Source: Hansfordia pulvinata
Lineage: Eukaryota; Ascomycota; Sordariomycetes; Xylariales
Direction: 5' to 3'
Assembly: GCA_006538405.1 (NCBI GenBank)
Contig: BJKQ01000006.1
Coordinates: forward strand, 2,503,001-2,567,000
Length of the DNA: 64,000 nucleotides
Made by a program: the position numbers and the translations under genes
The notes under the pieces: model-generated
The model's database searches: none
What the model saw: the letters and a program-made list of their open reading frames with translations, nothing else
Told to the model about the DNA's origin: nothing
In this document: positions 56,890 through 64,000 of the stretch, piece after piece
Numbering within the stretch: position 1 is the first letter of the stretch
Layout: every line of letters starts with the position of its first letter

Positions 56890-58131
56890 TCACGCCCCGT
56901 TTCCATCGGCAGCTTTGGTCGCCTCGGATACAGCCTTGTCCAGGGCCTGCAAGACGTCCCGCACCAAGTCGTCAGACTCCTCGATTCCGCTGCTGATGCG
57001 GATCAAGTCGTCAAATACACCGACCGCCTCGCGCTGGTCTTTGGGAATGCCTGCGTGCGTCATGGCGCTGGGCACCTCGACCAAAGACTCGATGCCGCCC
57101 AGGCTTTCGGCAAGGGTGTAGATCTTGGTCAGCTGACAGAAGCGCTCGGCAGCGATGCGACCACCACGGATGCGGAATGACAGCATGCCGCCGCCCATGC
57201 CGTCGCGGTGTTGCTTGACGGCAATCTTGCGGTGCGGGTGAGACTCGAGCCCTGGGTAGTTGACGGCGATGACGTTGGGGCTGGCCTCGAGAGCGCGCGC
57301 GACGGCCGTGGCATTGGCGCTGGACTGGCGCACGCGCAGGTGCAGCGTCTTGAGGCCGCGGTGCGCCAGCCAGCTGTCAAATGCCGAGGGAACGGCGCCG
57401 CCGGCGTTTTGCAAGAAGGCTAGGCGGCTGTGCAGGTCGTCCGAGTTGAGAGCGGCCACGCCCATGACCACATCGCTGTGGCCGTTGAGGTACTTTGTCA
57501 CGCTGTGGACAACAATGTCGGCGCCGAGATCCAGTGGGGTCTGGACGTAAGGGCTGAGGAAGGTGTTGTCGACGACGACCTTGATGCCGTGCTGGTGGGC
57601 AATGGTGGCGACGGAGCGGATGTCGACAAGGCTCAGGGTGGGATTACTGGGCGACTCGATCCAGACAAGCTTGGTGTTGGGGCGGATGTGGGCGGCAATG
57701 TCGGCTTCGATCTGCGGGGTGAAGGAGACCTCGACGCCGTGGGCCTGGGCGACCTGGGTAAAGTAGCGGTGGGTGCCGCCGTATACGTCGCTGACGCTGA
57801 CGACGTGGGAGCCCGGGGCGAGACTCTGGAGGATGGTGGCGGTGGCCGCGCTGCCACTGGCAAAGGCCAAGGCGTGCTTTGCGTGCTCGAGAGCCGCGAC
57901 GGCAGCCTGGAAGTTGTGGCGGTTGGGGTTGCTGCTGCGGGAGTACTCGTAGGCGCCGACGGGGGTGCCGACGCTGGTCTGCTGAAAGGTGGTGGACAGT
58001 GAGATGGGCTCAATGACAGCGCCGGTGACGGGATCGTGGGGGGCGCCAGCATGGACTGCCAGGGTGCCGAAGCCGTGGGCAGGCGAGGGAGCCCGGGGCG
58101 GGGTGGTGATTGAGTGGCCGTTGACAGTCAT
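56890..58131 (-). CDS. CYS3: Cystathionine gamma-lyase
   Basis: This pyridoxal-phosphate enzyme cleaves cystathionine to cysteine, 2-oxobutyrate and ammonia in reverse transsulfuration. A single exon gives 413 residues, the family's usual size being about 390-420. The phosphate-binding block YSRSSNPNRHNFQAAVAALE and SGSAATATILQSL are present, as are VVDNTFLSPYVQTPLDLGAD and the cofactor lysine near residue 213 in SVTKYLNGHSDVVMG. The tail has ISSGIEESDDLVRDV. The start at MTVNGHSITTPP was preferred to an upstream in-frame Met (58221), whose extra 30 residues look like leader. Cystathionine gamma-synthase and beta-lyase are relatives; sequence flavour favours the lyase (Cys3). Confidence 0.9.
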   Translation of the reverse strand: MTVNGHSITTPPRAPSPAHGFGTLAVHAGAPHDPVTGAVIEPISLSTTFQQTSVGTPVGAYEYSRSSNPNRHNFQAAVAALEHAKHALAFASGSAATATILQSLAPGSHVVSVSDVYGGTHRYFTQVAQAHGVEVSFTPQIEADIAAHIRPNTKLVWIESPSNPTLSLVDIRSVATIAHQHGIKVVVDNTFLSPYVQTPLDLGADIVVHSVTKYLNGHSDVVMGVAALNSDDLHSRLAFLQNAGGAVPSAFDSWLAHRGLKTLHLRVRQSSANATAVARALEASPNVIAVNYPGLESHPHRKIAVKQHRDGMGGGMLSFRIRGGRIAAERFCQLTKIYTLAESLGGIESLVEVPSAMTHAGIPKDQREAVGVFDDLIRISSGIEESDDLVRDVLQALDKAVSEATKAADGNGA

Positions 58132-60131
58132 GATTGCCGGGGGCGATATCGCAATCTCGAGCCTGATCGAATCTCGTGGCCCGTCGGCGGTAGGTGTGTG
58201 GCAGGGGCGAGAGAAGACCACTCTGGCAGCCGGATCTGCGCCAATGAGGGCCAGGGAATGTGAGCTGCAGGGGGCAGCAAGAGGGGAGAGGACGCGGGAT
58301 GTCAGACGAGGCGGGAGGGCCGAGTGGAATGCAAGATTCGAGATGCGAGATGCGAGATGCGAGAAGCGGCTGCAAGGCGAGAGGCAGGGTTGAGAAGGAC
58401 TGGAGGAGGAAGTCGGTGCGATGAGGCGGACGCGGGGTGGTGATGGCGTGACGATGTGACGGCAGGTGCGGCGATGTCTATAAGAGGCGGGGCTCCTTCT
58501 CTCTGCCGCTGCAGTCTACTCGTACTCCGACAGGTGGTAAATCAGGTATATGAATGCCCTGCAGTAAGCAAACTGGTCTTGCCTATTATCACGTATCCAG
58601 TCCCCTGGCCCGTACTGTCCCTTCGCTTTCGAATGACGGATCCTTTGCTAACTTGAATACAGGTAGGTAAGGTAGTAGGTACAGTAGATAGGTAGGCATC
58701 GTTCCCCCAGGTTGCTGATAAGACGAGAAGCCGAGCTCTTTATATTTTCAACAAGAGAACAGTCGTCCGTCAGAAGCAATTGGGATTTTTAATACCGGGC
58801 ATGCCACCTCAACCAGGACGGCGGATGAGAACCTTCTGGGCCACCGACCTTGGCCGGCAAGGATCCTGGCAGCGGGCCGACTGTCTCGAGAGTGTCTCGT
58901 TCCAGCAGGACAGGCACGGGCTTTCGTCATTCGGCGGCGGGATGATAAATCAACGCCGACTTACATAATGGAGCCATATCCGGGTTGCGTAATGTAGGTC
59001 ACGCAGGATGGCCAGGTATAATGATAAGCCTTGAATAGCCGCGGCGGCGGCGGCGGGGCCAGCCGGTTGTTCCGTGTACTAGTGTTGTATTGCGCAGCGT
59101 TGCTGAGCTCATTATCTAATTATTATCATGATCATGCAGCTCCCATCAACCTGGCCTCTCCCAAAATTCTCTCTGCATCTTCTCGACGTCTTCGTAGCCC
59201 GGGTAAGATAATAGAATGGCATGCCCGGTAACCGCCTGCCAAATTCTAAGCTTTACGGAGAGACGACCAAGTGATCTGGGGCTAGAGACCTAACAGCCTG
59301 GATCGGAACTCTCAAGACGGTCGCCAGATTGCGTGCTTTGGCCTGGTGAGACTCGACTCATCCCGGAGGATGAGCATGCCATTGGTATGCCGTAACGATG
59401 GCCACGATGATGAACCCCGTGACCATGGCGCTACGGCGTCCTCTGCTGCTGCTGGTGAACGGCATCCCAACATCACACGTGCCCCCTGGCCGCCACTCGA
59501 CGTGGGGTCGATAAGATACGAGTACGGATAGAGGGGCGCGAGGGGCTCCAAGCCGTGTCCGAGCTGCGGGGCACCGAGTCCTCGCCGTACGAGTGAGTAA
59601 GCTACTTGCCCGCCCGCCCATCTCTCCGGTCCTTTTCCAGGTGATCCGTGGCATATAAACAGATATTCGATTCACTCGTGCCTTGAGTAAGTAGCAAGTA
59701 CCTGCGTACGTTAGGTAGGCACGGCACTGGGGATTTCGACCGTTTGCTGCCCGGCTAAATGGCAGGTGCCTTACTGCCTGTACTGGATGGCGCCCGTTCC
59801 GAGCACCGTATTGTATAAAACGCGAGGAAACCGCGACGGCTCCGGATCGCCCATCACACCCACACCACACCGCACCTGCCTTCATGGATGTTTTCTAGGG
59901 TCCTGGTGGGGCAGGAGCCCCGCGGCTGCCACTGCCCATTGGCCAATCGAACTTCCGCGCACGAGTACCTGCCTGCAGCCAAAGCTGTCAACCAGATGCG
60001 TCGTGCCGGGCTGTGCTGTGGGGGAAAAATCTGACTGCCACCAGGGACCATCTTATCGCAGCTGCCTGGCTGTACGACCGTAGACTCACTCCGAGAGACA
60101 CAGACCCTTCGCGAGGTAACGCTGCACAACC
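58132..60131. other. Divergent spacer between CYS3 and RMT2
   Basis: This 2-kb stretch has no supported gene. It contains TAGGTA-type sequence (58660-58700), a GCGGCG repeat (about 59040-59055), ACGAGTA copies (near 58515, 59518 and 59588) and a TATA-like box upstream of RMT2. Frames such as 59358-59885 show no domain. Confidence 0.6.
59814..59820 (+). promoter_or_regulatory. TATA-like box upstream of RMT2
   Basis: TATAAAA lies about 310 bp before the RMT2 start codon. The distance allows a leader of about 280 nt. It may be chance; no initiator or other element supports it. Confidence 0.25.
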
Positions 60132-61501
60132 ATGTCGAAGCGCACCATTGACGACGTCACCCAGCCCGACGCGGACGACGACACCATCCTGCTGGGCAAG
60201 CGGATCCTCTCCGCTGCCGCCCGCCACGACAATGACGCCCTGAAGGTCCTCCTCAAGCACGGCTCCGCCAAGGTCCGCGACCCGGCCACCGGCACCACGC
60301 CGCTCCACGCCGCCGTCGCCGCTTTCGAGAAGGGAGAGGGCGGCCAGCCCTCGGAGCAGCAGCCTGCCCCGACCGAGGATGCCGCTGCCAAGACCCTCGA
60401 GCTCCTCTTCGAGAACGGCGCCATCTGGAACGACCTGAACAACGCCGACGAAACCCCCGGCTGTATCGCTCTGAGGCTTGGCCTGAGCAAACTCTACGGC
60501 ATGATGGTGGCCGCCGGCGTGCGTGCCGAACTGTTGCTGAGCAAGCTCGGCGCTCTGGGGCTTCTCGAGGACGACGGGACGGTCAAGGGTCTCGAGATCG
60601 AGATGGAAGATGCCGACGAGGAGCAGCCCGCCCAGAAGGTCCAGGTCGTCCCTTCGGAGGAGGAAAAGCCCGCCGAGCAGGCCGCGCAGGCCGAGCAGAC
60701 CGGAGAGGCCCCGCCGCAGCAGTCCGGCGAGCAGAAGGAGGACGACTGGGTGGACGTCTCTCTGGACAACCACCGCTACCTCAAGTCCGACCTGAGGTAC
60801 AGGGAAGGGATCCTGCTGGACGAGTCGGACAACGCCGTCATGATGGACTGGGAAACCGAGATCATGAACCGCCACGCGGAGACGCTGGCGCCCAAGCCTG
60901 GCCTGCGCACCATGAACATTGGCCACGGCATGGGCATCGTAGACCGCGCCTTCTTGGCCCGCGAACCCGCCCACCACCACATCATTGAGGCCCACCCCCA
61001 GGTTCACGCGCGCCTGCGCGAGACGGGCTGGTATGACAAGCCCAACGTGACAATCCACGAGGGGAGGTGGCAGGACGTGATGCCCAAGCTTCTCGAGCAG
61101 GGCGTCGAGCTGGACGGCATCTACTACGACACCTTTGCCGAGGACTACAGTGCCCTGAAGGAGCTCTTCTCGGAATGGGTGGTGCAGCTGCTGAGCCAGA
61201 AGGGCAAGTTTGGCTGGTACAACGGTCTCGGCGCCGACAGACAGATCTGCTATGATGTGTACACGCAGGTAAGCAAACCTCTACTTCGTTCCCGGCCGCG
61301 TCGGCATGGCGGTACTCATTCGACTGACTCGCCCGGTGAAAGGTTGCCGACATCGACCTCAACGAGGCAGGCTTCGACACCGAGTGGGAGGATATCAAGG
61401 TCCCCGAGGGGCTGCATGGTTCAGACCAGTGGAAGGGAACGAGGCGACCATACTGGACTATTGATGTTTACCGGTTGCCGATCAACACGATGCAAGAGTA
61501 G
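60132..61501 (+). CDS. RMT2: Protein arginine N-methyltransferase 2 (delta-N type)
   Basis: Rmt2 transfers methyl groups from S-adenosylmethionine to the delta nitrogen of arginine, in yeast on ribosomal protein L12. Exons 60132-61268 and 61343-61501 join in phase to give 431 residues. The N-terminal part carries ankyrin-like helices (about residues 20-135: ALKVLLKHGSAKVRDPATG, TTPLHAAVAAF, TLELLFENGAIWNDLN). A Glu/Gln-rich linker follows. The methyltransferase fold has the SAM motif MNIGHGMGIVDRAFL at about residues 261-275, then HHIIEAHPQVHARLRE and LDGIYYDTFAEDY. The C-terminus RRPYWTIDVYRLPIN is family-typical. The 74-nt intron has a CTGAC branch site. No defect is seen. Confidence 0.93.
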
Positions 61502-63087
61502 GTAGCGCGCACTCGCGGCCATATATCAAAGCCCGTTCAATCATCTCGACACGGCCCGAGTCCCGGGCTGAGTCGCGGTGTCGCCTGCAGGCATCCAGCT
61601 TCGCGACCGTGAGATTTTGCCTCGGTGAGCTTCTCGACAGCCGCGTGCAACTTGTGATGCGCAATGACCGTCGGGGCATGTCCAACAAGGAGAGAAGGAA
61701 CCGAGCCGAATTGCCACGAGATGCTTGCTGTGCGACCTGCCATGGGCCGCGTGGCTTTGCGTGGGCGACAAGGCCGCTTCCCTCGAGGAATTTGTCAAGC
61801 ACGAATGCACCGCCCGCCGCGAAGCTCATCGCGCGGCTGCGGATCTCCCACACACAGCCCTACGGGTACAGGAAATAGCCGACAGACCGCGTCCTCCGCC
61901 GGGGGCCTCTTTCGTGTGTGTGCACAAGCAACCAACAAGCGCTGCTGCATCACCCAGGTCGGAGCGAGCCAGAGCAGCGGCGGGAGGGCCAAGCGGGCTC
62001 TTAGCGCACCCAAGCGTGACAAATAATCGGTTTCCCCGGGTCCCTGTCGCCTCTAGTCTCGGAACAGCCATGTGTGTGCCCTGCCAAAGGGCTGTCGCGA
62101 GATGCCGCCGCCGTGTGCCTGGTCTGCAAATGGAAGTGTATGGTGCATAGGTGCAGATGTCGAACGGCCGAGGCCCTCTCCGAGACCCTCTCATTTGCGC
62201 CCTCACGGCCCTCCAGAAGCGGCTTTGCAGGTCTACGAGTACTGCTGGTCTCAGAGTCTCATCTCCGCCGCGGTCGGTGGTTGGAAAAGTTGCGCGGCGC
62301 CAAACGCCTCCTGGGGCTTGCGAGCGACCGTCATCGATTCCTCGAACGGAAGAGAGCCCGCAAAGAGAGCTCTCAGGGGCCGCCGCTGCCGCCGTCAGCT
62401 TTTCTCGCGCCGACGAATCGCAGATTGCCGCGGCCGCTGGTCAATTGAGTTCCCGATAGTGCGGACAGATCGGATGGGCCAGGCGCCGGCCAGCGCCAGC
62501 GTTAGGCCCGTCGCTGCTCGGATGACGAGATCGCGAACCCGACTACTGTCGACTACCCAACGCCGACGTCAGCCACGTCAAATTCCCCGGGGCAGCAACA
62601 GGAGCCGTCGCTCTGTGAAGCGGCCGCAATCACCGCATCCTTCCGCGGCGCCATCTCGAACGCGTGTGCGCGAGAAAGAGAGAAAGAGAGAGAGGGAGAG
62701 AGAGGGAGCGCGGGCCAACAAAGCAGCGCACCCGGGGATTTGATGCGCTTACACAAATCTTGCCGACGGTCCGGGGCTCCGCCGTCTTGGTGGGCCACTC
62801 ATGGTGGAGAATCAAAATTTGGAATAGCTCCGAAGGCAGCTGCTGCGGATGGCCTCGACAAAGACTATACGCCGCCGCCGACTTACACGACGCAGAGCCG
62901 AGTATAAGAGGACCATGTCGGACCTCCCAGCTCTCACTCCTCTCCAGAGGAAGGACAGCGCCGCATCTAACAACCAGAGCATCTCAGTGAAGGATAGAAA
63001 AACCAGGCTGGGAAACCCATCGTCGTTGTCGTCGTCGTCGTCGCCGCCGCCGCCGTCATCTTCAGCAACATCGTCATCGTCGTCATC
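61502..63087. other. Spacer upstream of the secreted hydrolase
   Basis: This 1.6-kb stretch has no supported gene. A GA-rich tract lies at about 62670-62705. A short upstream ORF starting at 62914 runs past the hydrolase start codon in another frame (to 63106). Confidence 0.55.
62903..62909 (+). promoter_or_regulatory. TATA-like box upstream of the hydrolase
   Basis: TATAAGA lies about 185 bp before the hydrolase start at 63088, a plausible distance for a core promoter. Support is from position only. Confidence 0.3.
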
Positions 63088-64000
63088 ATGGTTCACATCG
63101 CTCTGACGAGTCTGTTGTCCGCCGGCGTGGCCGCCGCCGCGGCCGTCGGCAGCAACCAAGACCGCAACTGCCGCGAGGTCAAGGTGCCCGTCACCATCTC
63201 GGCGCGCAACGCGAAATTCAACCTCAAGGCGCCGTCCAACGACATCGAAGTCACCGACTTTGCCCTCAACATGGTCCAGGCCGGCACCAACTACACCAAG
63301 AATATCCTTGAGGGCGTAAGCCTCCCCCGCTTTCCCTGCTCCCACCCTCCCAAGCCTCATTCCCGCCCCCCTTCTCCCCCTTTCCCACGCGCTGACTCGT
63401 CCGACGCCCCCCCTCCCAGTACGCCACCGTCAACGGCACCTACTCGATCGCCGCCACCTACTGCGAGCCCAAGACCGGCGGCCACGGCAGCAAGGCGCCC
63501 CTGCAGATCCTGACGCACGGCGTCGGCTTCGACCGCTCGTACTGGGACTTCCCCTACGCCAACCACAACTACAGCTACGTCAACGCGGCGCTGGCCCGGG
63601 GCTACGCCACGTTCGCCTACGACCGCCTGGGCCTGGGCCAGTCGTCGCGCGGCGGCGCCGTCGACGAGATCCAGGCCGACCTCGAGGTGGCCGCGCTCGA
63701 CGCACTCACCAGGAAGCTGCGCGCCGGCGAGGTGGCCGGCTGCGGCGCGCCCGGCGAGCGCCGCGGCACCGTGTACCACGTCGGCCACAGCTTCGGCTCC
63801 TTCCAGACCGCCGGCCTGGTCAACCGCGACCCCCGCCGCCAGCGACGGCATCGCCCTGACCGGCTTCAGCCAGGTCTTCCAGTACATGCCCAGCTTCCTC
63901 TTCGGCGCCAACCTGCGCCTCGCCCGCACCCTCTCCCCGGCCCTCGCCTCCTACCCCGACGGCTACATGGCCTCGGGCGACCCCAGCGCCATCCACTCCC
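63088..64000 (+). CDS. Secreted alpha/beta hydrolase, cut by the window edge, one frameshift
   Basis: Exon 1 is 63088-63315 and exon 2 begins at 63420, in phase. The first 20 residues (MVHIALTSLLSAGVAAAAAV) form a signal peptide, so the enzyme is probably secreted. The alpha/beta hydrolase pattern is clear: ILTHGVGFDRSYWDFP (oxyanion-loop region), YATFAYDRLGLGQS, and the nucleophile elbow GHSFGS with the catalytic Ser. N-x-S/T sites fit secretion. After GLVNRDP the frame shifts within the five-C run at 63830-63834; the downstream frame continues with ASDGIALTGFSQVFQYMPSF in good family style. One C fewer restores the frame. The gene runs off the window, so the Asp and His of the triad are not seen. 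Substrate is unknown. Confidence 0.8.

Noticed and set aside
1..64000. tRNA, 5S rRNA, U6 or CRISPR-like sequences
   Set aside because: I looked for B-box (GGTTCGANNCC) and known RNA gene words on both strands and for regularly spaced repeats, and saw none convincing. A covariance-model search would be decisive.

Overview
The window is fungal nuclear DNA, most likely from a filamentous ascomycete (Pezizomycotina, probably Sordariomycetes). Genes are GC-rich and carry short introns (mostly 43-130 nt) with GTRAGT-type donors, CTRAC-type branch sites and AG acceptors. The recognisable proteins (verprolin, She3, Pta1, Coa3, Dep1, Nop12, alpha-tubulin, cystathionine gamma-lyase, Rmt2) are fungal housekeeping proteins. 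One 3.3-kb AT-rich block has the CpA/TpG-depleted look of repeat-induced point mutation (RIP). I cannot name the species.

Layout. 1-2919: no gene. 2920-4482 (-): mitochondrial membrane protein of unknown function. 8136-9636 (+): verprolin (VRP1), with two apparent single-base frameshifts and an open in-frame extension beyond its stop. 10783-14046 (-): unrecognised 1008-residue protein in five exons. 15684-16748 (+): WW-domain protein. 18166-21493: RIP-degraded DNA element with 45-bp terminal inverted repeats and a possible 3-bp target duplication. 24441-26614 (+): She3-like coiled-coil protein with an unusually long intron. 28033-30739 (-): PTA1. 32235-32635 (+): COA3. 33888-35991 (-): Sds3/Dep1-like Rpd3L subunit. 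37626-39454 (+): NOP12. 41224-43261 (+): alpha-tubulin. 44636-46617 (-): F-box-like protein. 51183-53036 (+): membrane-anchored fucose-lectin-like protein. 54515-55797 (+): DUF1989 protein. 56890-58131 (-): cystathionine gamma-lyase. 60132-61501 (+): RMT2. 63088-64000 (+): start of a secreted alpha/beta hydrolase cut by the window edge.

The genes do not form a cluster or pathway; they are independent housekeeping units. They are separated by 1-4.5 kb spacers full of microsatellites and two recurrent short motifs: an ACGAGTA/TACTCGT element (often the palindrome TACTCGTACGAGTA) and a GGTAGGTACC-like element. Four genes (VRP1 twice, DEP1, the F-box gene, the hydrolase) have reading frames broken by a single base in or near C/G runs. 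This looks more like homopolymer error in the assembly than real gene decay. I see no convincing new multi-gene system. The least explained signals are the dispersed ACGAGTA motif, the open frame after the VRP1 stop, the terminal-repeat element and a long hairpin at 39911-39949.
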